Virus record (IMG/VR): IMGVR_UViG_3300006789_000016
Span: 1 to 64,000 of that record
Direction: 5' to 3' (one strand)
Length of the DNA stretch: 64,000 bases
Origin: a virus
Both the position numbers and the translations under genes were made by a program. The notes below the pieces were generated by a model. The model did not search any database. It had not been told where the DNA came from and was given only the letters and a program-made list of their open reading frames with translations. Each line of letters begins with the position of its first letter. Positions within the stretch are counted from its first letter, which is position 1. Shown in pieces: positions 7,257-14,956 of this stretch.

Positions 7257-9095
7257 ATGTCTTTTATTAAAAAGAAAAATATTGATGATGAGGTTCATCT
7301 ATATGAAGAATATGCCCAAAAGGGAAATATCTTTCAGCCATCTAAAAATGTGAAAAAGATTAAAACTCAAAAAGCAAAAGGTGTCCTTGCTATTGAAGAG
7401 TATGCAATCCATGTTCAGTCTGTTAGGTGGAGCATTAACAGACATCTCTTGTTTGAGGCTGGGAGAGAATTTACTAAAGAAAATTTTAATTACCCTGTCT
7501 TTGTAAGACCGTGTCCTACAGTACCCAGACATGGTTTTGTAGACTCAACAACATGCAAGACAGCCACACAATTAAACAAAATCTCTAAACAAACCCATAA
7601 GGTTGAACCTAAAGCAGAATTACTTATTACCAAACCTATTCCTGCTACATATAGTGCGATCATCTCTGGTGATAGAATTACTTTTGGACCAGGAAATGAT
7701 GGAGCTACTTCCGGCAAGCAATGTCAATCTTTATATATCTCTGAGCCAGATTATCTCAGGCAACATATTATTAAAGACAATTGCGGGATAACCGAAGACC
7801 AGATTCCTTATTATGAATTAGTTTGTACTCAAAGAGAAACATTTCTTGTTCAAGTACGTGGGGGACCAGAGCTTCCTACATCAAAAAACTTTGTTCCGAA
7901 TCAACTTATAGTAAACAAAGTAGTTAAAGCCGAGGGTGACCTTTTAAAATGGGAAACCATTGTAAGATCACTAAATCCTAAAACTACAGTTATTGATCAC
8001 ACTGAAGGAACCCTCTCCTCTCATTACGCTGTTCACGCTATTCTAAACAACATTCCTATTTTTACTGAAAACTGTCCTCGGGTTGGTGACTTGGTTGTTC
8101 CTACCGAGGCTGCAAATGAAATTACAGATGAAGAAAGAAAAGAATTTGCTAATGCTTACCTTTTCGGTCTCTCTAATATCAATACAGTTCTTAAAGAAAA
8201 TAATGGGGGAGTAGATTTCTTTCGCCGCTCAACCAGACAGATTGTAGAGCTTGCTGTTGCATGTTTACATAACTTTAGTGCTCTCTATCGTCACAGAGAC
8301 TGGAAGCTCTTAGGGACGACTCTAGGCTTGTTCGCAAGGGTTTGTTACTCTGTCTCTGCAGGAGAAATGAGACACGCTAACTCTAAAGCAAATAAAGAGT
8401 GGAAGAATATAAAAGCTTGTCATACACATGAAGAGCGTGGGAAAACTTACCGTAAAAATTTATGTCTTAGTGCCCCAGATGTTCAAACAAGCATTGAAGA
8501 TATTTGCAAAGGCTTTAGCATTAAAGGTTGGGAGTCAGGATTTGGAGGAAAAGCATGGGCTAATTGTACTTCTTCAATCATGGAGCTACACAATCATTGT
8601 GTTGACGGGGATATCAAAGAAGCAGTTGCTCAATTCAATAATGTTATTCATGAAGAACATAACGGTGGCCTATATCTTAACAAAGTAGTTAATTCTGGTA
8701 TCTTTGATACTGCTGCTAGAAACTCAACTCTGTTTATGTTTCAGAATTTAAAAAATAGTATTCATATTCTTGGTAGTCTTTATAATCAATCACAACCAAA
8801 AGAATATTGTCTTCGCAAACTTTTTATTTCAGCTTCTGCTCAACCAAAAACTCAACCAAAAAAGGCAGAGCCTACAGATATGACAATTAAAAGAACAGGA
8901 AAACAAACACTTCTTACTTCTCCCGATATTTGTATTGACCTTACTAATGATTACAGTTGGGATTTATGGAATACCACAGAAAAAGAAACTCCACTTTACT
9001 CTGGAAAGATTCCTTATTGGTATACAAATAGCAAAGGAAAGAAAGTTATATCTAAAGCAAAGGTAACTAAACTATGCAAACAAAACAAGTCATAA
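7257..9095 (+). CDS. Large unknown protein with PEP-utiliser-like swivel motif
   Basis: 613 aa from ATG 7257; the longest frame begins inside the phosphatase gene and was rejected. Residues about 247-268 (HTEGTLSSHYAVHAILNNIP) resemble the phosphohistidine swivelling domain of PEP-utilising enzymes (GG.TSHAAIVAR..GIPA), with His256 at the phospho-acceptor position. An earlier GPGNDGATSGK is Gly-rich and conserved-looking. The remainder is helical with several Cys/His and matches nothing I recognise. The C-terminus ends with a basic tail. Context: directly after a phosphatase and 69 bp before pth2. The swivel call is a pattern match, not a proven homology. Confidence 0.6.
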   Translation: MSFIKKKNIDDEVHLYEEYAQKGNIFQPSKNVKKIKTQKAKGVLAIEEYAIHVQSVRWSINRHLLFEAGREFTKENFNYPVFVRPCPTVPRHGFVDSTTCKTATQLNKISKQTHKVEPKAELLITKPIPATYSAIISGDRITFGPGNDGATSGKQCQSLYISEPDYLRQHIIKDNCGITEDQIPYYELVCTQRETFLVQVRGGPELPTSKNFVPNQLIVNKVVKAEGDLLKWETIVRSLNPKTTVIDHTEGTLSSHYAVHAILNNIPIFTENCPRVGDLVVPTEAANEITDEERKEFANAYLFGLSNINTVLKENNGGVDFFRRSTRQIVELAVACLHNFSALYRHRDWKLLGTTLGLFARVCYSVSAGEMRHANSKANKEWKNIKACHTHEERGKTYRKNLCLSAPDVQTSIEDICKGFSIKGWESGFGGKAWANCTSSIMELHNHCVDGDIKEAVAQFNNVIHEEHNGGLYLNKVVNSGIFDTAARNSTLFMFQNLKNSIHILGSLYNQSQPKEYCLRKLFISASAQPKTQPKKAEPTDMTIKRTGKQTLLTSPDICIDLTNDYSWDLWNTTEKETPLYSGKIPYWYTNSKGKKVISKAKVTKLCKQNKS

Positions 9096-9164
9096 TAGAC
9101 CTTATTAGAATAAACTATAAACAATTTTCAACACTGTTAATTAAAGATTTAATTAGGAATAAAA

Positions 9165-9593
9165 ATGAATGTAAAGCAGGTTATTGTTGTAAGAACAAAA
9201 TACCCCGATAATAAAGGGGGAACACGAAAATTAAGAACGGGAAAACTTATGGCACAAGCCGCTCATGCTTCAATGAAAGTCTTTCTCGACATGATGGCTG
9301 AAACAACTTATGAAAACAGTCCATACAGTTCCTTTTTTATGGAACTAAGCCACACAAGCCCTGTATATCACTGGCTGTCTGGTCCTTTTGCAAAGATCTG
9401 TTGTTATGTAGAGAGTGAAAAAGATCTATTGGACTTATATTACAGAGCCCGCGCAGCGGGCCTTCCTGCTAGTCTTATTAAAGACTCGGGCAAGACTGAA
9501 TTCCATGGTGTTCCTACCAATACATGTATTGCTATAGGACCAGCAGAGAATAAAGATATAGATAAGATCACTGGAGATTTGAAACTACTATGA
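9165..9593 (+). CDS. pth2: Peptidyl-tRNA hydrolase, Pth2 family
   Basis: 142 aa, close to the family length. It has the archaeal/eukaryotic-type Pth2 signature: KQVIVVRTKY, then TGKLMAQAAHA, KICCYVESEKDLLDLY, GLPASLIKDSGKTEF, TCIAIGP and a terminal ITGDLKLL. Pth2 cleaves the ester between a peptide and tRNA, freeing stalled peptidyl-tRNA. In a phage it could keep the tRNA pool usable late in infection or counter tRNA-targeting defences. A TAGGA ribosome-binding site lies 6 nt before the ATG. Its stop overlaps the next start (ATGA). Confidence 0.92.
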   Translation: MNVKQVIVVRTKYPDNKGGTRKLRTGKLMAQAAHASMKVFLDMMAETTYENSPYSSFFMELSHTSPVYHWLSGPFAKICCYVESEKDLLDLYYRARAAGLPASLIKDSGKTEFHGVPTNTCIAIGPAENKDIDKITGDLKLL

Positions 9594-9847
9594 AAGAAAA
9601 TTGGAGAACAGACCCTCTTCCCAAAAGAAGGTTTTTCTTCTGGGGAAAGGGAGAAATAGATGGTGTCTTTTGTCACTCTATCTTTATAAGAGAACAAGAC
9701 TTTCATCCTGATGATCTCAAGCTTCCATATCGTCGAAGAAGAATGGTCTGGGGGCATAGAAGAATAGATATAATCTCTTGTCGTTGGAGTAGGGGAGAGC
9801 CTTACAGAATGAGGGGATGGTCTGAAATAGAAGAACCGCAGGATTAG
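9590..9847 (+). CDS. Hypothetical protein (85 aa), Arg/Trp-rich
   Basis: It starts within the pth2 stop codon (ATGA). The product is rich in Arg, Trp and aromatic residues (RRFFFWGKGEIDGVFCH, YRRRRMVWGHRRID). No domain is recognised. A 149-aa frame on the opposite strand covers it but lacks a context that would make it a gene. Confidence 0.6.
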   Translation: MKENWRTDPLPKRRFFFWGKGEIDGVFCHSIFIREQDFHPDDLKLPYRRRRMVWGHRRIDIISCRWSRGEPYRMRGWSEIEEPQD

Positions 9848-9848
9848 A

Positions 9849-10082
9849 ATGATATTAAAAAATATTATCTTAGATCTCTTGGAAAACAAGAGTAGACTTA
9901 AAAAACATAATCAATTACGTTCTCGAATAGAAAACTTTACTCCACCTGGTCAGCCAAATTATAGTTGTTCATTTCAGTTTGGTGGTTCACAATTAAGATG
10001 GAAGTGTGGTTGTGAACGAACCATCATGAACAAAACACACTATAACGAATTATGTCAGACACACCTAAATCAACTGAAGTAA
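9849..10082 (+). CDS. Hypothetical protein (77 aa) with Cys/His cluster
   Basis: It begins 1 nt after the previous stop. The C-terminal part has WKCGCERTIMNKTHYNELCQTH, a C-x-C ... C-x2-H arrangement that may bind zinc. The first 25 residues form a Leu/Ile-rich helix. Function unknown. Confidence 0.6.
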   Translation: MILKNIILDLLENKSRLKKHNQLRSRIENFTPPGQPNYSCSFQFGGSQLRWKCGCERTIMNKTHYNELCQTHLNQLK

Positions 10083-10345
10083 AAGCTTACAAGAGACCAC
10101 GCCCTACACGTAGACAACTCAAGAGAGAAATACAGATAGGACGTGAACATATTGGAGAATTAGCAAGTTGGCAAAAAGGACGTGAACAACGTATAGCTAT
10201 TTGTCTTGGTCTTTCAAAGAATGCAACTCTGCCAATGATTGAAAAGGAGGCGCGGAGATTATACACTATCTCTCAGAAACAAGCACAGGGCACTTCTCTT
10301 CTTCCTAAAAAGACTAAAAAGAAAAAGACAAAATCCAAAGTATAA
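10052..10345 (+). CDS. Hypothetical basic protein (97 aa)
   Basis: It overlaps the previous gene by 31 nt. The product is very basic, with an Arg/Lys-rich N-terminal region (KRPRPTRRQLKREIQIGR), a central helix, and a Lys-rich tail (KKTKKKKTKSKV), suggesting nucleic-acid contact. No family recognised. Confidence 0.6.
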   Translation: MSDTPKSTEVKAYKRPRPTRRQLKREIQIGREHIGELASWQKGREQRIAICLGLSKNATLPMIEKEARRLYTISQKQAQGTSLLPKKTKKKKTKSKV

Positions 10346-10392
10346 TATTCTTGTAGCCTTCAGGGCTCATAGACATAAAGGAGTAACTAGCT

Positions 10393-11271
10393 TTGGTTCA
10401 AGAGACTCTTCATACCGTTCACGTTGATCCCAACACATTGAATAATCTTTATAACAAGAATGCTGTTAAGATCAGTGATGTTAATTCTAACTATCCAATC
10501 CTTTCATCAGAAATTCTTTATCCTAATGCACAGCTTATCCTTAAGCATGAATCACAAAGTGCATTGGCTGTTATTGATCCCGCTTGCAATTTTATAGAGC
10601 TATGCTTTAGTAATAATGCACCGTTTGGCATTAGTCCTCGCAACACAGAACAAACAGTTCTAATGCATCAATTACAAAATGATGATATTAAGTTACAGAT
10701 TATTGCAGGAAAAGCTGGCTGCGGCAAGTCTCTGCTTGCAATGGCTTCAGGCCTTAGTAAAGTTCTAGAAGATAATCTGTATAAAAGACTAGTTATTACT
10801 AAGCCTACTTATCAAGTGGGAGAAAAGGGTGCCTTCGCCGCAGTCCCCGGTAATATTCAAGAAAAGTATGAACCTTATCTTATGAACTTCATGATGACTC
10901 TTGAAGAGTTAGGCATGGAGAGAGCTTATCTAAATATTATTAAAGAGAAAAGATTAATAGAATTTGTACCTCTGCAATTAATGAGAGGAATGTCTTTTAA
11001 AAACTGCATGGTAGTCGCTGATGAAGTACAGTCTCTATCAAGACATGAGATGCAAACTCTTTGCTCAAGAATTGGAGCTAACTCCAAGCTTGTTTTGCTT
11101 GGTGATCCAAGACAAATAGATAGAAGCATATCATTTAATGAAACAGGCCTTGCCCGTTTAATCAAATCTGACAGAATAAAATATTCTGATCTATGTGCTA
11201 TGACTCATCTAACAAAGAATGAAAGAAGTAGACTTAGTACATTATTAGATGATGTTCTTTTAGAAGACTAA
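10393..11271 (+). CDS. phoH: PhoH-like ATPase
   Basis: 292 aa. Walker A is GKAGCGKS, followed by KRLVITKPTYQVGEKGAFAAVPGN, the PhoH hallmark region, and Walker B MVVADEVQSLSRHEM, then LVLLGDPRQID. PhoH-like proteins are common in large phages; they are RNA-linked NTPases whose precise role is unsettled. The start is TTG at 10393, supported by an AAAGGAG site 9 nt upstream and absence of a nearby in-frame ATG. The N-terminal 85 residues are a small family-typical extension. A T-tailed hairpin follows the stop. Confidence 0.92.
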   Translation: MVQETLHTVHVDPNTLNNLYNKNAVKISDVNSNYPILSSEILYPNAQLILKHESQSALAVIDPACNFIELCFSNNAPFGISPRNTEQTVLMHQLQNDDIKLQIIAGKAGCGKSLLAMASGLSKVLEDNLYKRLVITKPTYQVGEKGAFAAVPGNIQEKYEPYLMNFMMTLEELGMERAYLNIIKEKRLIEFVPLQLMRGMSFKNCMVVADEVQSLSRHEMQTLCSRIGANSKLVLLGDPRQIDRSISFNETGLARLIKSDRIKYSDLCAMTHLTKNERSRLSTLLDDVLLED

Positions 11272-11290
11272 TCTTTTTCAAAAGATTATG

Positions 11291-11326
11291 GGAAAGGAAG
11301 AGGGTAAAACCTCTCCCTGTTTTGTT
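11291..11326 (+). terminator. Probable rho-independent terminator after phoH
   Basis: The stem AGAGG / CCTCT with loop GTAAAA extends by GG/CC past one mismatch and is followed by a T-rich tract (CTGTTTTGTTT). It lies directly between the phoH stop and the start of the small-gene ladder. Ends are approximate to a base or two. Confidence 0.6.
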
Positions 11327-11327
11327 T

Positions 11328-11660
11328 ATGATTATAAAATCTTACACTGATTCAGAATGTGTTGTCCTTTGTATCTTCTGTACTATAACTTATCGTTTAA
11401 TAAGTAATTTTATTTTAGAGTGTTCTCTTGATCATGGCAATGGGGCTCATGATTATATAATCATGAGGCCTGGCGATAATATTATTCCAGGAGATCTTAT
11501 TGCCTCAAACTGGTTATACCCACTCACCAAGTGGCAAGAAAATCTTAAGAAAGAAATAATAGAAATTGAATATAAATATATAACTATAGGGAAAGAGTTT
11601 CCTAAGATACTTCAAATACTGCAGGAAAGGATTAAACGATGGGATACATCAGAGAATTAG
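11328..11660 (+). CDS. Small W-motif family protein, copy 1 (110 aa)
   Basis: First of a run of small proteins with a shared plan: a beta-looking, aromatic N-terminal part and a helical tail with a Pro-Leu-x-x-Leu pattern (here FPKILQILQERIKRWDT). The tail closely matches that of the 14957 gene (HLEILEILLNNTKKHIQRWET). ATG 11328 is preferred over a TTG at 11322. Function unknown. Confidence 0.55.
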   Translation: MIIKSYTDSECVVLCIFCTITYRLISNFILECSLDHGNGAHDYIIMRPGDNIIPGDLIASNWLYPLTKWQENLKKEIIEIEYKYITIGKEFPKILQILQERIKRWDTSEN

Positions 11661-11959
11661 ACCTGCCACCTGGCAGTAAATATAGATGTATATACGGTGT
11701 TCATCTTAAAATTAAAAGAAAGAGGGAGCACTATACTGGATGGACTTTTTATGCTTCTGCAGACCATCTCAACAGATGGAGACTAACACCTACTCTAGGG
11801 TATGGAAAAACATATTTGTCTTCCGAAGCACAAGAAGAATTTGTAAAAATTCTCCTTAACCTAGAGTATGAGCACCTAACTTCTGGTGATAAGACTTACT
11901 TCCCTAATCTATATCCAGTACTGAGAAAATTAGAAAATGATGCAGATAAAAAAGGTTGA
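11639..11959 (+). CDS. Small W-motif family protein, copy 2 (106 aa)
   Basis: It overlaps copy 1 by 22 nt. The middle reads HYTGWTFYASADHLNRWRL, and the tail is YEHLTSGDKTYFPNLYPVLRKLE, parallel to copy 3 (AIITEDKEFFPELLPLLKALE). This pair is the clearest evidence of tandem duplication in the ladder. Function unknown. Confidence 0.65.
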   Translation: MGYIRELDLPPGSKYRCIYGVHLKIKRKREHYTGWTFYASADHLNRWRLTPTLGYGKTYLSSEAQEEFVKILLNLEYEHLTSGDKTYFPNLYPVLRKLENDADKKG

Positions 11960-12188
11960 AGATATCTATGAATGGAAACCTATCCATATTCATATAGAAA
12001 AAAATAGTTATCAACTGTCAACAGAGTGGTCTCGAAATGAATCGGTAACAAACCTCTCGCCTTTTTATCGAAAAGATTTATTAAATTGCTTGCAAAACTT
12101 ACAATACAAAGCTATAATAACTGAAGATAAAGAGTTCTTTCCAGAACTCTTACCACTATTAAAAGCATTAGAAGAAATAGATCAATAA
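11937..12188 (+). CDS. Small W-motif family protein, copy 3 (83 aa)
   Basis: It overlaps copy 2 by 23 nt; ATGATG offers two adjacent starts. It shares the tail pattern EDKEFFPELLPLLKALEE with copy 2 and has a single central W (STEWSRNE). The N-terminal part is shortened relative to copy 2. Confidence 0.6.
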   Translation: MMQIKKVEDIYEWKPIHIHIEKNSYQLSTEWSRNESVTNLSPFYRKDLLNCLQNLQYKAIITEDKEFFPELLPLLKALEEIDQ

Positions 12189-12191
12189 TTA

Positions 12192-12518
12192 ATGACTGAA
12201 AAATATATTCTCAAAGTAAAAACCTGGGCCCCAATTAGTTTTCATAAAAATGAAGATGATAGAATCATTGCTTTCGCAGACAAGCCGCGCAAAAAATATA
12301 TTCTATCAGAAAAACCACTCTATCTTTCAGGGTTTGACGGCTGGGCTGATCATTGGTTATGCAAAACAAAAGAAACTTTAGAAGATTCAATATATGAGTC
12401 TCTTCTTTGTGGCAATAAAGAACAATTAGATTTAATAGAAAGACTTTTATTTCTTACCAAGAAAGCAATTTATTTTCAAACTATTAGTAATCGAAAAAAT
12501 ATATATCAAAATGAATAG
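12192..12518 (+). CDS. Small W-motif family protein, copy 4 (108 aa)
   Basis: It starts 3 nt after copy 3. It has an N-terminal W (KTWAPISFH), a central GFDGWADHWLC and a tail GNKEQLDLIERLLFLTKKAIYF that keeps the Leu spacing of the family. The most divergent member of the first block. Function unknown. Confidence 0.6.
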   Translation: MTEKYILKVKTWAPISFHKNEDDRIIAFADKPRKKYILSEKPLYLSGFDGWADHWLCKTKETLEDSIYESLLCGNKEQLDLIERLLFLTKKAIYFQTISNRKNIYQNE

Positions 12519-12759
12519 AGAAGAATTAATCCAAAGTATAGAACACTCCTTAAACTCATCTGGTCTATCAGACAGAGAGAAAGTACGTGCACTTAGCAAT
12601 GTCTTGATTGACTATGGATGTGCACTTGAGTCTATATCTGAACCAGTTACCACCACCACACTTAAAAAGATAGAGCAAGACTATTATCAGTCCCCAACCT
12701 TGGGTAAAGCTCTTATCATGCAAGGAAGCCTCATGCTTACATGGGGTGCAACACATTAA
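12511..12759 (+). CDS. Hypothetical protein (82 aa)
   Basis: It overlaps copy 4 by 8 nt. A helical protein (REELIQSIEHSLNSSGLSDREKVRAL) of acidic to neutral character, with no recognised family. It is the last small gene before the Whirly-like protein. Confidence 0.6.
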   Translation: MNREELIQSIEHSLNSSGLSDREKVRALSNVLIDYGCALESISEPVTTTTLKKIEQDYYQSPTLGKALIMQGSLMLTWGATH

Positions 12760-12788
12760 ACACAAATAAAAATAACAGGATAAATCAT

Positions 12789-13316
12789 ATGGAAACATTG
12801 TATATCAACCGTCCCAATCAGTACGCTATTTACAAAGGCATTAAAGGAAATAACGGAGCCATTCAATTTAACTTGATTCCGTTTGACCCCGCGCGTGCAA
12901 ACGTAGATGATGATCGCAAACTGCAAGAAAAAGACAAAAAAGGTTGGTTGCTTATCGATGCAGCCAGTGCTTCTGGACCCAATCAATATGATTGGAGCAC
13001 AGATATTAAATTCTCTATGTCTGAAACAGATATTGGCAAGTTTCTTGTTGGTATCGGTCGAATGGGGAGTGAAGGAGACACTTTAGTTAATATCTTTCAC
13101 AAACATGAAAAGACAGGGGCCACTAAGAAACTAATCATTACACAAGGCAGAGTGTATCAAGGTAATCCAACCTGGATGTTTGCTCTTCTTTGTACAGACA
13201 GTACAGGCACTCGAAATGTCAATGTACCTATTAGCAAAGACGAAATGCTTGTTCTGAAGCTTCTGCTTGAAGCAGCAGTTCCCTCTATTCTTGGATGGAG
13301 TGCTCGTAGTGTCTAA
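12789..13316 (+). CDS. Whirly-like single-strand DNA-binding protein
   Basis: 175 aa from ATG 12789 (CAGGATAAATCAT spacing); a longer in-frame start at 12741 would overlap the previous gene. Read against the plant Whirly fold, the order of landmarks is preserved: YDW (about 67-69), FSMSETDIGKFLVGI (75-89), NIFHKHEKTG (101-110), KKLII (114-118) and PISKDEMLVLKLLLEAAVPSILGW (147-170), where plant proteins have PITRAEFAVL...LPYLIGW. Whirly proteins bind ssDNA as tetramers. It is probably the phage's SSB substitute, near RecA and the SpoVG-like gene. The similarity is by eye and needs a profile search. Confidence 0.68.
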   Translation: METLYINRPNQYAIYKGIKGNNGAIQFNLIPFDPARANVDDDRKLQEKDKKGWLLIDAASASGPNQYDWSTDIKFSMSETDIGKFLVGIGRMGSEGDTLVNIFHKHEKTGATKKLIITQGRVYQGNPTWMFALLCTDSTGTRNVNVPISKDEMLVLKLLLEAAVPSILGWSARSV

Positions 13317-13659
13317 GCCAATTGTAAATGCACATATCTTCGCTCAACTTTTTGACGAAATGGCTTGGGGTGGTCTAGTCTTACTAGAAAGTTCTGAATT
13401 TGAAAAACAACAAAGATTAGAATTTACACTTCCCTTACCCGCTAACGCTGATCCTTCTTATGCTGAAGAGTCAGTTGTTTATGAGGCTAGCAAAATGCTT
13501 CCCATGAGATTAAAATGGCCTGACTATATTGTCACAAATTTTATTGTCTCTTCTGAAGAAGTAAAGAAAAGAGTTGAATCTAACGAACACATAAGTAAAA
13601 ATATGAAACAATATGCCTACCAAACAACCGTCAGAAAAAACGATAGCACTGGAGAATGA
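13309..13659 (+). CDS. Hypothetical protein (116 aa)
   Basis: GTG at 13309, 8 nt after GGAG and overlapping the Whirly-like stop, is preferred to the frame's first start at 13267. The product (SKPIVNAHIFAQLFDEMAWGG ... LEFTLPLPANADPS) has mixed helix and strand and a basic C-terminal end. Family not recognised. Its position suggests co-expression with the ssDNA-binding protein. Confidence 0.55.
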   Translation: MSKPIVNAHIFAQLFDEMAWGGLVLLESSEFEKQQRLEFTLPLPANADPSYAEESVVYEASKMLPMRLKWPDYIVTNFIVSSEEVKKRVESNEHISKNMKQYAYQTTVRKNDSTGE

Positions 13660-13996
13660 AAAGGGAGAGATGCTTAACCTCTTAGATTTGGTCTCACAAA
13701 TCTTAGACAAAAGCACATCATCTCAAATAGATGAAAAATCTCAACTTCTTTCAGCAATTAGTGCAACTCAAATTGTTAAAGATATGGGACAACGAGGATC
13801 AGATGAGGTTATTGCCTTATATAAAATCTATCCAAACTTGATACCTTTACTGGCTGGTGTATTCCAGACAGGGCTTAAACTTGGCCTATTCATTGCACGA
13901 AAAAACATTAAGATTACATTACAGGAATCTAATGCAGAAAGTGATCAGTCAAGTAGCCAAACTAATAGTTCCAATAGTCATACCGATTCTAATTGA
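13613..13996 (+). CDS. Hypothetical protein (127 aa) with Ser/Asn-rich tail
   Basis: It overlaps the previous gene by 47 nt. The first 100 residues are helical and Leu/Ile-rich (MLNLLDLVSQILDKS). The last 20 (SDQSSSQTNSSNSHTDSN) are low-complexity and probably disordered. One hydrophobic stretch (LIPLLAGVFQTGLKLGLFIA) could be amphipathic or membrane-associated. Function unknown. Confidence 0.6.
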   Translation: MPTKQPSEKTIALENEKGEMLNLLDLVSQILDKSTSSQIDEKSQLLSAISATQIVKDMGQRGSDEVIALYKIYPNLIPLLAGVFQTGLKLGLFIARKNIKITLQESNAESDQSSSQTNSSNSHTDSN

Positions 13997-14075
13997 GATG
14001 ACTCTTAAAGAGTTCTTCGGATTATCTGAAGACAAAATAAAACAACATGTAGAAAACAGGAGAAAAAATGAGTGA
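13932..14075 (+). CDS. Small protein with hydrophobic helix (47 aa)
   Basis: A short frame overlapping both neighbours, with a possible membrane helix (KLIVPIVIPILIEM) and a charged C-terminus. An alternative ATG at 13998 would give only 25 aa. The start is uncertain. Confidence 0.35.
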   Translation: MQKVISQVAKLIVPIVIPILIEMTLKEFFGLSEDKIKQHVENRRKNE

Positions 14076-14409
14076 TTTGAAAGTAACCAATGTAAAGTTC
14101 TGGCCGCGCACCGGTAACGGTGCCCTCAAGGCTTTTGCCGATGTAGAGTTTAACGGAGAGATGACCGTCAAGGGATTCTCTGTGTTCTCTGGTCAGAACG
14201 GCATCTGGGCGAAGGCCCCTTCCGACAGAGTAGAAAAGAATGGTGAGACGCAGTATTACCCGCGTATCATGTTCCGTTCTACCGGCGAGGAGAAGAGTAC
14301 TCATCCAGTGCTCAAGGCCATTGTCGATGCTTATACTGGTGGTTCGTCTGCCCAGACTAAGTCTACCCCTCAACCGGCAGATGCAGGTCTTGGTAGCGAT
14401 CCCTGGTAA
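14068..14409 (+). CDS. SpoVG-like DNA/RNA-binding protein
   Basis: 113 aa. Residues 1-75 follow the SpoVG pattern: LKVTNVKFWPR, then LKAFADVEFNGEMTVKGFSVFSG, NGIWAKAPSDR and YYPRIMF, matching the V.D.R...ALASITFD..FVV...V..G..G.FVAMPS.R core. The last 35 residues are a flexible Gly/Ser/Pro tail. SpoVG proteins bind nucleic acid and regulate gene expression. An AGGAGAAAAA site precedes the ATG. By eye, codons are markedly more C/G-ending than in the neighbours and a strong terminator follows, so it is probably abundant. Confidence 0.82.
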   Translation: MSDLKVTNVKFWPRTGNGALKAFADVEFNGEMTVKGFSVFSGQNGIWAKAPSDRVEKNGETQYYPRIMFRSTGEEKSTHPVLKAIVDAYTGGSSAQTKSTPQPADAGLGSDPW

Positions 14410-14430
14410 ACATAGAGTAACTCTCAAAAC

Positions 14431-14466
14431 AAGGGGCGGGGAGAAATCTCCGCCCCTTTGTTATTG
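14431..14466 (+). terminator. Strong terminator hairpin after the SpoVG-like gene
   Basis: A 12-bp stem, AAGGGGCGGGGA against TCTCCGCCCCTT (one G-U pair), with a GAAA tetraloop, then TGTTATT. This is the best GC-rich stem and tetraloop in the window and lies 21 nt after the stop. Confidence 0.75.
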
Positions 14467-14478
14467 AAAAGAGAACGC

Positions 14479-14637
14479 GTGGACAAATTCAAAAATATAG
14501 AGCCCAACCTTATTGAATTGTTTAAATTTATTCGTCAGTTCTATCCTAAATTAGAGCAAGAAATTGTATACAAAGCTCTTCTTACCGACAAGAAGAGTAA
14601 ATTTGTACAATATATTCTAGAAGAAGGAGAAGAATAG
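14479..14637 (+). CDS. Small hypothetical protein (52 aa), GTG start
   Basis: GTG at 14479 begins a 52-codon frame (MDKFKNIEPNLIELFKFIRQ..) that ends exactly at the base before the next GTG start, so it fits the tight gene packing. AAAGAG lies 6-8 nt upstream. The product is helical and charged. No family recognised. Confidence 0.55.
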   Translation: MDKFKNIEPNLIELFKFIRQFYPKLEQEIVYKALLTDKKSKFVQYILEEGEE

Positions 14638-14955
14638 GTGATAAACTGGGGAAGTCCTTCCAATATAGTTTTATCCAAGATTGATTTAAGACCTGGATTC
14701 TCCTGGAGACTTACTTACAAATGTTGGGGTTGGCATATACACTTCTTTCATAAAAGCAATGGTACTTGGTATTGGCAACACAATCCAGACATACTTAGCT
14801 ACGCACGACCATTAACAATTCCCCCCGAGCCTGTACGTCGAGAGGAATTTAAAAATTGGATAAAAGATAAACTTTATATTCAGTTAATAACCCCAACAAA
14901 AAACAATGAACTTATAGAGGTTTTAGAAACAATGCTTGTTGAAGCAGAGGATTGA
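14638..14955 (+). CDS. Small W-motif family protein, copy 5 (105 aa)
   Basis: GTG start abutting the previous stop, with GAAGGAG upstream. Trp-rich N-terminal half (FSWRLTYKCWGWHIHFFH, GTWYWQHN), then WIKDKLYIQLITPTKNNELIEVLETML, the same helical tail spacing as copies 1-4. Function unknown. Confidence 0.62.
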   Translation: MINWGSPSNIVLSKIDLRPGFSWRLTYKCWGWHIHFFHKSNGTWYWQHNPDILSYARPLTIPPEPVRREEFKNWIKDKLYIQLITPTKNNELIEVLETMLVEAED

Positions 14956-14956
14956 G

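Noticed and set aside
9074-9211. 45-aa frame across the pth2 start
   Set aside because: It overlaps pth2 in another frame with no ribosome-binding site; the gap is better read as a short leader.
9440-9889. 149-aa frame on the minus strand
   Set aside because: It lies antisense to pth2 and two small genes that are supported by ATGA overlaps; its product is low in recognisable structure and basic by mirror of the plus-strand codons.
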